Origin: Quisquiliibacterium sp.
Lineage (GTDB): Bacteria > Pseudomonadota > Gammaproteobacteria > Burkholderiales > Burkholderiaceae_E
DNA: 6,548 bases
Direction of reading: 5' to 3'
Assembly: GCA_030830765.1 (NCBI GenBank)
Contig: JAURMJ010000246.1
Span: 1-6,548 of the forward strand
The position numbers and the translations under genes are program-made. Positions 1-5,691 of the stretch are shown one piece after another. How positions within the stretch are numbered: position 1 is the stretch's first letter; every line of letters begins with the position of its first letter. The notes under the pieces are model-generated. The model made no database searches. It saw nothing but the letters and a program-made list of their open reading frames with translations, and was not told the origin of the DNA.

Positions 1-1574
1 GAAAGCGCGTTGGCCATCGTCAATAAAAGACCATCGGCTGTGGACAGCGATGCCGCCAGTCCACCGGCCGCCACCAGCCCCGAAATCACATAGGGTAAAC
101 CTCCGATCTCGGGTGTTGCGAGCATGACAATATCGGCTTGGATCGTGATTTCAGCCGACTGCACGATGCCATCTGCATTCATGTCAGTCAGAGCGAGCAG
201 ACCCGGATCAACCCGCTGCCAGCTCTGGATCCATTCAGGCAACTGCGTGAATGCCAGACCGACCACGTCGTGGTAGACGACATATTTGACCAGTACCGCC
301 AGCGCCGGAGCCGTCACGTAGAGAAAAAGAATGAAAAGCAGCGACCAGGTCACCGACTCGCGTGCTTCCCGAACCGACGGAGTGGTGTAGTAACGCATCA
401 GAATATGCGGCAACGCAGCCGTCCCGGCCATCAGGCAAAACACCAACGCAAGAAAATTCAGGCGTCCCTCGGAGCGGCTCTGCTCATCTCGCCCAGGAAA
501 AGCCTCAGCGTGACGCAGGATCGGAGCCGCCCGGTCACCTTCGGAAATTTCCCGTTGCCAACGGGTGATCGCCGCCTCCAGATTCGTCGGATAGCGATCA
601 AGCTCGGTCTTGGCCCGACGAATTGCCTCTGCATCTCCGAGGCGCACGGCATCAGCGAGTGTGGCCTCCAGATCATTACGGTCCTGAGCGAACCAGCGCG
701 CAGGATCCTTCAGCTTACGGGCTGCTGCCTTGGATCGCTCGGCAAAGATTCGGCGAACCTCGTTTTCACGCGGATCGGAGATCAACTGCTCTTCGCGTTG
801 CGTAATCTTGACCAGCTGTTGGGCGTACGCGAGCTGAGGCACCGGATTACCTGTCTGCTTGATTGAAAGCCAGACGACGGGAATCAAATACGCGATGATC
901 AGAACAATGTATTGAGCAACCTGCGTCCAGGTCACTGCCTTCATGCCGCCCAGGAACGAGCAGACCAGAACCCCTGCCAGCCCGAGGAAGATGCCGACCG
1001 AGAAGTCGACACCGGTAAAACGCGTTGTGATGATCCCGACTGCATAGATCTGAGCGACCACATAGGTGAACGAACAAAGCACCGAAATCACAATACCGAG
1101 CAGCCGGGGAATATCACCGCCATAGCGCGCGCCAAGAAAATCAGGAATCGTGAACTGCCCGAACTTGCGCAGATAGGGCGCAAGCAGCAAGGCGACGAGC
1201 ACGTAACCCCCGGTCCATCCCATGACGTAGGCGAGGCCCGAATACCCACTCAGGTACAGCCCCCCGGCCAGAGCGACAAACGAAGCCCCTGACATCCAGT
1301 CAGCCCCAGTAGCCATGCCATTGAACATGGCGGGGATTCGCCGCCCGGCAACGTAGTACTCAACCACATCGCTGGTCCGACTCATGATGCCGATTGCCGC
1401 ATACAACAGCACGGTTGCCAGCAAAAAGATGTACCCCATCGTCTTGCGCGGAAGGCCCAGCTGCTCAAGCAGGGCAAGGATCAGCACAAAACCAAGAAAA
1501 CCGAGCGTATAAAAGGCGTACAGCCTGTTCAGACGTCGATTCGATGCCTTGCGAGGACTTTGCGCGGCACTCAT
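1..1574 (-). CDS. Sodium:solute symporter, VC_2705-like (large subunit), 3' end beyond window
   Basis: Inner-membrane Na+-coupled carrier of the SSS family; 524 residues are visible and the C-terminus lies outside the left edge. Hydrophobic helices occupy about residues 20-36, 46-64, 90-110, 113-133, 157-181, 190-208 and 218-237. A charged insertion follows at about 238-371, then helices at 372-393 and 408-433. The last visible part reads GGLAASLSTADGLLL; S511 and T512 match the helix-8 Ser/Thr that bind sodium in PutP-type carriers. Residues 464-475 (DMNADGIVQSAE) form a perfect EF-hand loop. The ATG overlaps the stop of the DUF4212 gene as ATGA, which implies translational coupling. DUF4212 partners are typical of the VC_2705 branch (established knowledge). 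Position downstream of acs suggests acetate or a related short carboxylate as substrate; this is inference. It is not a canonical ActP, whose partner is a DUF485 protein. Confidence 0.93.
   Translation of the reverse strand, partial: MSAAQSPRKASNRRLNRLYAFYTLGFLGFVLILALLEQLGLPRKTMGYIFLLATVLLYAAIGIMSRTSDVVEYYVAGRRIPAMFNGMATGADWMSGASFVALAGGLYLSGYSGLAYVMGWTGGYVLVALLLAPYLRKFGQFTIPDFLGARYGGDIPRLLGIVISVLCSFTYVVAQIYAVGIITTRFTGVDFSVGIFLGLAGVLVCSFLGGMKAVTWTQVAQYIVLIIAYLIPVVWLSIKQTGNPVPQLAYAQQLVKITQREEQLISDPRENEVRRIFAERSKAAARKLKDPARWFAQDRNDLEATLADAVRLGDAEAIRRAKTELDRYPTNLEAAITRWQREISEGDRAAPILRHAEAFPGRDEQSRSEGRLNFLALVFCLMAGTAALPHILMRYYTTPSVREARESVTWSLLFILFLYVTAPALAVLVKYVVYHDVVGLAFTQLPEWIQSWQRVDPGLLALTDMNADGIVQSAEITIQADIVMLATPEIGGLPYVISGLVAAGGLAASLSTADGLLLTMANAL
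150..185 (-). other. EF-hand-like calcium loop encoded in the symporter
   Basis: Codons 464-475 of the symporter encode DMNADGIVQSAE. It has Asp, Asn and Asp at loop positions 1, 3 and 5, Gly at 6, a hydrophobic residue at 8 and Glu at 12, the canonical 12-residue calcium-binding pattern. It lies in a hydrophilic segment just before the helix that carries the sodium-site serine/threonine. Calcium binding itself is inference; only one loop is present, as in dockerin-like or single EF-hand sites. Confidence 0.6.
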
Positions 1575-1840
1575 CGGTCGTCGTCCTCATTGACCTGATA
1601 GACCCGATCCAGATACCCCATCAATCGGGAGTAAACCCAGACGATCAGCAGGTAGACGAGTAAAGCTCCTTGTGCACCCATGTAGAAGGCGAGTGGGAAC
1701 CCGAGAAAGGTGTATTGATCGTTGAGCGAGCGCGCATGAAAGGCCACGACAAATGTGACAACGAACCAGAGCAGCAACAAGATGACGGTCAATGCGACTG
1801 TCCTGCGCCAGTAGGCTCGATGCTGGTTCGACAATTTCAT
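1571..1840 (-). CDS. DUF4212 sodium/substrate symporter small subunit
   Basis: An 89-residue membrane protein of the DUF4212 family (symporter small subunit), known to be encoded immediately upstream of VC_2705-type SSS carriers. A basic N-terminus (HRAYWRR, residues 7-13) precedes the first helix at about 14-36. After a short loop with a GFPLAFYMGAQG segment (about 48-59) comes the second helix at about 55-75, and the tail is acidic. Both helices and the family-typical length are intact. The ATG at 1840 was chosen because the protein then begins MKLSNQHRAYWRR, as family members do; the frame is open to 1903 but that extension is Cys/Arg/Pro-rich and unlike the family. Its TGA overlaps the symporter ATG by four bases. 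It probably assembles with or stabilises the carrier; the exact role is inference. The Shine-Dalgarno sequence is weak (GGAT), so coupling to upstream translation is plausible. Confidence 0.92.
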   Translation of the reverse strand: MKLSNQHRAYWRRTVALTVILLLLWFVVTFVVAFHARSLNDQYTFLGFPLAFYMGAQGALLVYLLIVWVYSRLMGYLDRVYQVNEDDDR

Positions 1841-1844
1841 GGAT

Positions 1845-1952
1845 TCATCCGGAACGGGCCGGCCGGGTGAACCCCGGCACGAACAGAATCGGGCGCGGTA
1901 CACCGCACAGCAGGCAGGCCGAACGGACTGCGTCGGCGGCCAAGACAGTCAT
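1845..1952 (-). CDS. Possible 35-residue small protein filling the TPR-DUF4212 gap
   Basis: A short frame beginning MTVLAADAVRSACLLCG, with a CxxC pair (CLLC) and a short apolar C-terminal half containing PRPILFVPGF. Three observations support translation. AAAGG overlaps the stop of the TPR gene and ends seven bases before the ATG. The TGA ends four bases before the DUF4212 ATG, so the ORF fills almost the whole 122-base gap. By hand count about 26 of 34 third codon positions are G or C, matching neighbouring genes. Against it: GC-rich gaps readily hold short ORFs, the product matches no family I recognise, and it is too short for a convincing domain. It could be a real small membrane-associated protein, a leader ORF coupling translation into DUF4212, or chance. 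Confidence 0.35.
   Translation of the reverse strand: MTVLAADAVRSACLLCGVPRPILFVPGFTRPARSG
1862..1878 (-). repeat. Hairpin upstream of the DUF4212 start
   Basis: A 6-base perfect stem (GCCGGG paired with CCCGGC) around a 5-base loop, ending about 21 bases before the DUF4212 ATG. No T-run follows in either direction, so it is not an intrinsic terminator. It could shape translation initiation or mRNA stability. In GC-rich DNA a stem this short may be chance. Confidence 0.35.
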
Positions 1953-1962
1953 CGCGACGCCT

Positions 1963-2529
1963 TTACGGATCAACGCCGGTCTCCTGGATCAGTTTGCGCG
2001 CGACGGCCGGTTCAAACTGGGCGATCCGTCGGATCACTCGGGCGACACTGCCTGCATCGCCCAAGCGATGGTGAACATGCGCCAGCTGGTACCAACCGTA
2101 AGGGCTCATCGGCTGCAACTCGGTATTGCGCCTGAGCGGCTCGATTGCGTCGTTCAGTCGGTTAAGCCTGATCAGTGACAAGGCCTTGCCGTACCAGGCC
2201 CGATCAAGTGCCGGGTCGAGCACAAGCGCTTGCTCAAAATCCTGCAATGCAGCCTGATGCAGCTCCTGCTGCTGGAACAGATATCCTCGATTGAAACGAT
2301 GAGCCGCGCGGGCGGGCGCCAGCGCAACAGCCTTGTCCAGCAACCGACAGGCCGCCTTCAGGTCTCCGCATCCCGCCCGCAAATACGCGAGGGTGGCCAG
2401 CACATCCGCGTTCTGTGGCTCTAGCCTGCGGATCTTCTGCCAGCAATCGATTGCGAAGCCCGTTCGTCCGAGCGCCAACGCGACAGTTGCCAGCTGCCGA
2501 AGGATGAACACCCTGAACAGAACCGGCAA
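1963..2529 (-). CDS. Tetratricopeptide repeat (TPR) protein
   Basis: A 188-residue protein made almost wholly of about five TPR units at roughly residues 8-39, 42-73, 76-107, 109-141 and 143-174. Each shows the usual small/aromatic positions and a closing Pro, for example LEPQ, LAPA, LDPA, LQPM and FEPA. There is no clear signal peptide or membrane helix, so it is probably cytosolic, although the N-terminus is mildly hydrophobic. TPR proteins are scaffolds for protein-protein contacts; the partner here is unknown. The TTG start at 2529 is favoured because GAGGTG lies six bases upstream, inside the last codons of the preceding gene. The gap to that gene is three bases, so the two are very likely co-translated. 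Location between acs and the symporter suggests it assembles or regulates one of them; this is inference. Confidence 0.88.
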   Translation of the reverse strand: MPVLFRVFILRQLATVALALGRTGFAIDCWQKIRRLEPQNADVLATLAYLRAGCGDLKAACRLLDKAVALAPARAAHRFNRGYLFQQQELHQAALQDFEQALVLDPALDRAWYGKALSLIRLNRLNDAIEPLRRNTELQPMSPYGWYQLAHVHHRLGDAGSVARVIRRIAQFEPAVARKLIQETGVDP

Positions 2530-2532
2530 GCC

Positions 2533-2823
2533 CTACACCTCGGTCGCGCCAAGCGCTGACAGATAAGCCTTTGCAAGCACCAGACAGAACCAGACGACGG
2601 CTAGCATCAGAAGCGCCACGGCAGGCAGATGACGCTCGATGACAAGCCGGGGACTGATCCAACGCGCGAGCTTCATGACCGGCCGTGAGAAAAATGCGAG
2701 CAGCCGGAAGACCGGGTTGGACTGATGTCTCCCGAAGCTGATCAGTCGGACAATTTCCTGCGCGAGCACCAGCACGCCCAGCAATTCGATCAGCCCCTTG
2801 AGTGAAACCACCAAGCTCAGCAT
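2533..2823 (-). CDS. Small two-helix membrane protein, unknown function (faint YggT-like motif)
   Basis: A 96-residue protein with a hydrophobic helix at about residues 4-28 and another at about 66-88. They are joined by a basic amphipathic stretch, NPVFRLLAFFSRPVMKLAR (36-54). This NP-x-x-R ... P-x-x-x-x-R layout resembles the NP...P...R signature of YggT repeats, but the match is by eye and only one unit is present, so no family is assigned. The start at 2823 is chosen because the frame upstream overlaps acs with non-protein-like sequence, and AGGG lies about ten bases before this ATG. It begins 40 bases after the acs stop and ends three bases before the TPR start. Co-transcription with acs is therefore likely. 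The position suggests a helper of acetate transport or a membrane anchor for the TPR protein; this is inference. Confidence 0.75.
   Translation of the reverse strand: MLSLVVSLKGLIELLGVLVLAQEIVRLISFGRHQSNPVFRLLAFFSRPVMKLARWISPRLVIERHLPAVALLMLAVVWFCLVLAKAYLSALGATEV
2536..2541 (-). promoter_or_regulatory. Shine-Dalgarno GAGGTG deciding the TTG start of the TPR gene
   Basis: GAGGTG forms the last two sense codons (Glu, Val) of the upstream membrane protein gene. It sits six bases before the TTG at 2529. No ATG lies near an equally good site, so TTG is the best start. Confidence 0.6.
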
Positions 2824-2830
2824 CGGATCA

Positions 2831-2843
2831 GACCCTGAGGGTC
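2831..2843 (-). repeat. Small hairpin in the acs/membrane-protein junction
   Basis: A 5-base stem (GACCC paired with GGGTC) around a 3-base loop lies between the acs stop and the next start. Its 3' arm contains the only AGGG-like Shine-Dalgarno candidate for the downstream gene. No T-run follows, so readthrough is expected. It may lower translation of the membrane protein relative to Acs. Confidence 0.35.
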
Positions 2844-2863
2844 CCGCAGGACATTGCGCAGCG

Positions 2864-4846
2864 TCAAATGCTTTGCTTGAGCTGCTCCAGGATGGCTGGG
2901 TTTTCCAGCGTCGACACATCCTGGGTGATTTCCTCGCCCTTGGCCAGTGCTCTGAGCAGGCGGCGCATGATCTTGCCGGAGCGGGTCTTCGGCAAATTGT
3001 CGCCGAAGCGAATTTCCTTGGGCTTGGCGATCGGGCCGATTTCGTGACCAACCCAATTGCGCAAATCATTTGCGATTCTCTTGGAGTCGTCACCGCTTGG
3101 ACGGGCCTGCTTGAGCACGACAAACGCGCAGATCGCCTCACCGGTCACATCGTCGGGTCGTCCGACCACGGCAGCCTCCGCAACCAGCGGGTTGGCCACC
3201 AGCGCCGACTCGATTTCCATCGTCCCCATCCGATGGCCGGATACATTCAGCACATCGTCGATCCGACCGGTGATCGTGAAATAGCCGGTCTCCTTGTTAC
3301 GGACTGCGCCGTCGCCGGCCAGGTAATAGCCTTTGAGCTCTGCAGGGAAGTAACTCTTCTTGAAACGCTCCGGATCACCCCAGATTGTGCGAATCATTGA
3401 GGGCCAGGGCTTTTTGATGACCAGAATGCCACCCGTACCATTGGGCAGATCATGACCCGTCTCATCGACGATCGCGGTGGTCACACCGGGCAACGGCAAG
3501 GTGCAGGAACCAGGCACAAGCGGCGTGGCCCCCGGCAACGGCGTAATCATGTGGCCACCAGTTTCAGTCTGCCAGAAGGTGTCGACAATCGGACAATGTG
3601 CGCCACCGACATTGTTGTAGTACCACATCCAGGCTTCCGGATTGATCGGCTCGCCGACCGAGCCCATCAGGCGCAATGAGGACAGATCATAGTTCTTCGG
3701 ATGCGTGTCCGGCGTGGTGTCAGCGGCCTTGATCAGCGATCGGATTGCCGTGGGCGCGGTATAGAAAATCGTGACCTTGTGACGCTGAATCATTTCCCAG
3801 AAACGACCGGCATTCGGGAAGGTTGGAACGCCTTCAAAGACGATCTGCGTCGCGCCACAGGCCAGCGGACCATAGGCGATGTAGGTGTGCCCCGTCACCC
3901 AGCCAATGTCTGCGGTGCACCAGAAGATATCGCTTGGCTTGATGTCAAAGGTCCATTTCACGGTCAGCGCTGCATGCAGCAGATAGCCTCCCGATGAATG
4001 CTGAACTCCTTTGGGCTTTCCGGTCGAGCCGGACGTATAGAGAATGAACAGCGGGTGTTCGGCGCCGACCCACTCAGGCTCGCACTGGGCCGACTGCCCG
4101 CTGACCGCCTGCGACCAGGTCAGGTCCCGCCCTTCCTTCATCCGAGTCGCAGCTCCGGTCCGCTGGTAGACGATGACTTTGCGCACCGACTCGCAGCCGC
4201 CCAGTTCAAAGGCTTCGTCCACCGCTGGCTTCAGCGGTATGTGTTTGCCGCCACGAACTTGTTCGTCAGCCGTGATGACCAAGGTTGCGCCCGCATCCTG
4301 AATGCGTTCCTGCAGGCTCTTGGACGAGAACCCGCCGAACACGACCGAGTGGATCAGGCCAAGGCGCGCGCAGGCCTGCATCGCCACCACCCCCTCAACC
4401 GACATCGGCATGTAGATGATTGCGCGCTCACCCTTCTTGTAACCCAGAGACTTCAACGCATTGGCAAACTCGCAGACCTTGCCATGCAGCTCCTTGTACG
4501 TGACATTGACCACCTTGCCGTCGTCCGCTTCAAAGATGATGGCTGTCTTGTTCTCGGTGGGCGTCCCCAGATGACGATCCAGGCAGTTGTACGAGACGTT
4601 GAGTTCACCATCCTCGAACCACTTGTAGAACGGTGCATTGGATTCATCGAGCGTGCGAGTGAAAGGCTTGTGCCAGACCAGATGCTCACGGGCCAGGTTG
4701 GCCCAGAAACCGGCGTGATCCTTTTGCGCCTCTGCGCACAGCTGCTCGTAACGGGCCATGCCTGAAATCGTTGCCTGCTGAACAAATGCCTCGGGTGGTG
4801 CAAACACGCGGGACTCCTGCAGGACGGATTCGATCTGCGCAGACAT
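2864..4846 (-). CDS. acs: Acetyl-CoA synthetase (AMP-forming)
   Basis: Cytosolic enzyme that makes acetyl-CoA from acetate, ATP and CoA through acetyl-AMP. It has 660 residues, the usual length (about 650-660). Motifs appear in the right order. The phosphate-binding loop [11 protein letters not shown] is at 270-280. WVTGH at 316-320 and GSVGEP at 395-400 supply V317, T318 and V397, matching the acetate-pocket V310, T311 and V386 of the Salmonella enzyme. [10 protein letters not shown] at 422-431 has W425, equivalent to the W414 that limits the pocket to acetate. The hinge region is [13 protein letters not shown] at 527-539. [11 protein letters not shown] at 619-629 carries catalytic K625, the lysine whose acetylation silences Acs in many bacteria (Pat/CobB control). 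The ATG at 4846 lies eight bases after AAGGAG; the ATG at 4852 is only two bases from it. First gene of the leftward operon, divergent from yqhA. No truncation or missing residue is seen. Confidence 0.98.
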   Translation of the reverse strand: MSAQIESVLQESRVFAPPEAFVQQATISGMARYEQLCAEAQKDHAGFWANLAREHLVWHKPFTRTLDESNAPFYKWFEDGELNVSYNCLDRHLGTPTENKTAIIFEADDGKVVNVTYKELHGKVCEFANALKSLGYKKGERAIIYMPMSVEGVVAMQACARLGLIHSVVFGGFSSKSLQERIQDAGATLVITADEQVRGGKHIPLKPAVDEAFELGGCESVRKVIVYQRTGAATRMKEGRDLTWSQAVSGQSAQCEPEWVGAEHPLFILYTSGSTGKPKGVQHSSGGYLLHAALTVKWTFDIKPSDIFWCTADIGWVTGHTYIAYGPLACGATQIVFEGVPTFPNAGRFWEMIQRHKVTIFYTAPTAIRSLIKAADTTPDTHPKNYDLSSLRLMGSVGEPINPEAWMWYYNNVGGAHCPIVDTFWQTETGGHMITPLPGATPLVPGSCTLPLPGVTTAIVDETGHDLPNGTGGILVIKKPWPSMIRTIWGDPERFKKSYFPAELKGYYLAGDGAVRNKETGYFTITGRIDDVLNVSGHRMGTMEIESALVANPLVAEAAVVGRPDDVTGEAICAFVVLKQARPSGDDSKRIANDLRNWVGHEIGPIAKPKEIRFGDNLPKTRSGKIMRRLLRALAKGEEITQDVSTLENPAILEQLKQSI

Positions 4847-4854
4847 GGGCATTA

Positions 4855-4860
4855 CTCCTT
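4855..4860 (-). promoter_or_regulatory. Strong Shine-Dalgarno of acs (AAGGAG)
   Basis: AAGGAG stands eight bases before the ATG at 4846 and only two bases before the in-frame ATG at 4852. The spacing selects the second ATG, giving a protein that begins MSAQIES. Confidence 0.75.
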
Positions 4861-4890
4861 GGCGAATGGAATGGTGACTCTGTGCAAGCA

Positions 4891-4922
4891 ATTCTACGAC
4901 GATAGGCAGACACACTTACTTC
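4891..4922 (-). promoter_or_regulatory. Candidate acs promoter (-10 TAGAAT, poor -35)
   Basis: On the minus strand TAGAAT (4896-4891) is a good -10 match and would start transcription near 4884, about 38 bases before the acs ATG. With 17-base spacing the -35 hexamer is GTAAGT, a poor match to TTGACA. Such a promoter would normally need an activator, and the -35 position is occupied by one of the direct repeats at 4915-4933. Predicted by eye only. Confidence 0.35.
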
Positions 4923-4933
4923 GCGCTTACTTC
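4915..4933 (-). repeat. Tandem direct repeats GAAGTAAG, 11-base period, upstream of acs
   Basis: GAAGTAAG occurs twice on the minus strand (4933-4926 and 4922-4915) with starts 11 bases apart, about one helical turn. A degenerate third copy beginning GAAG starts at 4943, ten bases further upstream. From the proposed acs start of transcription the copies centre near -35 and -46. This is where OmpR/PhoB-type response regulators typically bind direct repeats of 11 bases. Operator function and the protein involved are inference. Confidence 0.45.
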
Positions 4934-4985
4934 ATTGCTCTTCGGATCGATAAGCCCGATGCAGCGGTCGCAGGCGTAAATCCGA

Positions 4986-4991
4986 TAAAAT
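4986..4991 (+). promoter_or_regulatory. Candidate yqhA -10 box (TAAAAT)
   Basis: TAAAAT within CGATAAAATC is a near-consensus -10 element. Transcription would begin near 4998, leaving a leader of about 25 bases before the yqhA ATG. The -35 region (about 4963-4968, AGCGGT) is poor. Predicted by eye. Confidence 0.4.
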
Positions 4992-5022
4992 CCCAGGCTT
5001 CCCACAACGCGTTCAAACCCAG

Positions 5023-5637
5023 ATGAAGATCGACGAAAACAAACCGATCAGCGTAGTCCCCAGGCTGATTTTCGCGAGTCGCTGGCTGCAGCTGCCACTT
5101 TATCTGGGGCTGATCGTAGCTCAGGTGGTCTATGTATTCCTGTTCGTCGAGGAGCTCTTCCACCTGGTCGAGATGCTCTGGAACCCGGATTCTCTTGACC
5201 AGACAGTGCAACGCCTTGGGATCACGGAGCGCAATAAGGAAACGGTGATCATGATCATCGTTCTGTCGCTGATCGATGTCGTGATGATCTCCAATCTGCT
5301 GATCATGGTGATCGTTGGGGGCTATGAAACCTTCGTGTCGCGACTGCGCCTGGAAAACCACCCTGACCAACCCGAATGGCTGTCGCATGTCAACGCGAAC
5401 GTCCTGAAGGTCAAACTGGCCACGGCGATCATCGGCATCTCGTCAATCCATTTGCTCAAGAGCTTCATTTCAGCCGGCACGCTGAGCTTTCATACGCTGC
5501 TCTGGCAGACCGTGATTCATATGGTGTTCCTGATCTCGGCCGTTTCAATCGCGCTGATCGACCGATTGATGCTTGCCCCGCCGGGCAAGCACAAACCCGG
5601 GTCTGAGCACGCAGGCAAAACCAGCAACGGGCACTGA
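5023..5637 (+). CDS. yqhA: UPF0114 (YqhA) family inner-membrane protein
   Basis: A 204-residue integral membrane protein of the UPF0114/YqhA (TIGR00645) family, whose function is not established. Helices lie at about residues 20-42, 74-100, 129-149 and 158-180. Family hallmarks are visible: ASRW at 18-21, LSLIDVVMISNLLIMVIVGGYE at 81-102 with its central Asp and GYE-x-FVS, and SSIHLL at 140-145. It is longer than E. coli YqhA (about 164) because of added residues after helix 1 (about 50-73) and a polar C-terminal tail (about 183-204). The ATG is the first start in this frame; no clear Shine-Dalgarno precedes it, so the short leader may initiate weakly. It is followed after 54 bases by the fumarase gene on the same strand and may be co-transcribed with it. 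A metabolic link is inference. Confidence 0.93.
   Translation: MKIDENKPISVVPRLIFASRWLQLPLYLGLIVAQVVYVFLFVEELFHLVEMLWNPDSLDQTVQRLGITERNKETVIMIIVLSLIDVVMISNLLIMVIVGGYETFVSRLRLENHPDQPEWLSHVNANVLKVKLATAIIGISSIHLLKSFISAGTLSFHTLLWQTVIHMVFLISAVSIALIDRLMLAPPGKHKPGSEHAGKTSNGH
5570..5591 (+). repeat. Perfect 9-base inverted repeat inside the 3' end of yqhA
   Basis: TGCTTGCCC and GGGCAAGCA form a perfect 9-base stem around a 4-base loop, within codons encoding LAPPGK near the protein end. No T-run follows on either strand, so it is not a standard intrinsic terminator. As RNA it would be a stable hairpin about 45 bases before the stop codon. It could slow decay, pause ribosomes, or be a protein site. 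Confidence 0.6.
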
Positions 5638-5691
5638 AAACATCCTGGGCCGCTTTTCCAGTCATCCAAAAATCCTCCCTCGGAGTACGCC
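5638..5691 (+). promoter_or_regulatory. yqhA-fumarase spacer with Shine-Dalgarno
   Basis: A 54-base spacer with no terminator-like hairpin plus T-run. GGAG (5682-5685) is the fumarase Shine-Dalgarno. It could pair with CTCC at 5675-5678 in a 4-base, 3-loop stem that would mask it; this stem is weak. No convincing promoter is seen here, so transcription from the yqhA promoter is the simplest reading. Confidence 0.4.

Larger units (their letters stand above)
4847..5022. promoter_or_regulatory. Divergent control region between acs and yqhA
   Basis: A 176-base gene-free stretch between two divergent starts. It holds the acs Shine-Dalgarno and -10 candidate, the GAAGTAAG repeats and the yqhA -10 candidate. 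The repeats lie between the two promoters and could act on both. No sigma-54 type GG-N10-GC element was found in front of either gene. Confidence 0.7.

Noticed and set aside
138..866. Plus-strand ORF of 242 codons opposite the symporter
   Set aside because: The minus strand carries a clear SSS carrier across the whole stretch; the plus-strand product lacks any domain or hydrophobic pattern.
1..1574. Naming the carrier ActP
   Set aside because: ActP is typically paired with a DUF485 protein; the DUF4212 partner, the charged insertion and the EF-hand loop point to the VC_2705 branch, and the substrate is not shown by sequence.
1862..1878. Intrinsic terminator before DUF4212
   Set aside because: The hairpin has no following T-run on the minus strand, and the genes on both sides appear co-transcribed.
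1841..1903. Upstream start (at 1903) for DUF4212
   Set aside because: It adds 21 Cys/Arg/Pro-rich residues unlike the family, and the internal ATG at 1840 gives the family-typical start.
2824..3141. Longer N-terminus for the 96-residue membrane protein
   Set aside because: The extension overlaps the acs C-terminus and is Ser/Arg/Pro-rich; the start at 2823 gives a clean two-helix protein.
3998..4765. Plus-strand ORF of 255 codons opposite acs
   Set aside because: It is antisense to a complete, motif-perfect Acs; the translation is Arg/Leu/Asp-rich with no recognisable fold. Long antisense frames are common opposite GC-rich genes.
4847..4852. ATG at 4852 as the acs start
   Set aside because: Only two bases separate it from AAGGAG; the ATG at 4846 has the ideal eight.
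4861..5000. Sigma-54 promoter for acs or yqhA
   Set aside because: No GG and GC pair at the required 10-base separation was found at a suitable distance from either start.
4927..5388. Minus-strand ORF of 153 codons opposite yqhA
   Set aside because: Asp/His/Gln-rich mirror of the hydrophobic helices of yqhA, as expected from reading Ile/Val/Leu codons in reverse.
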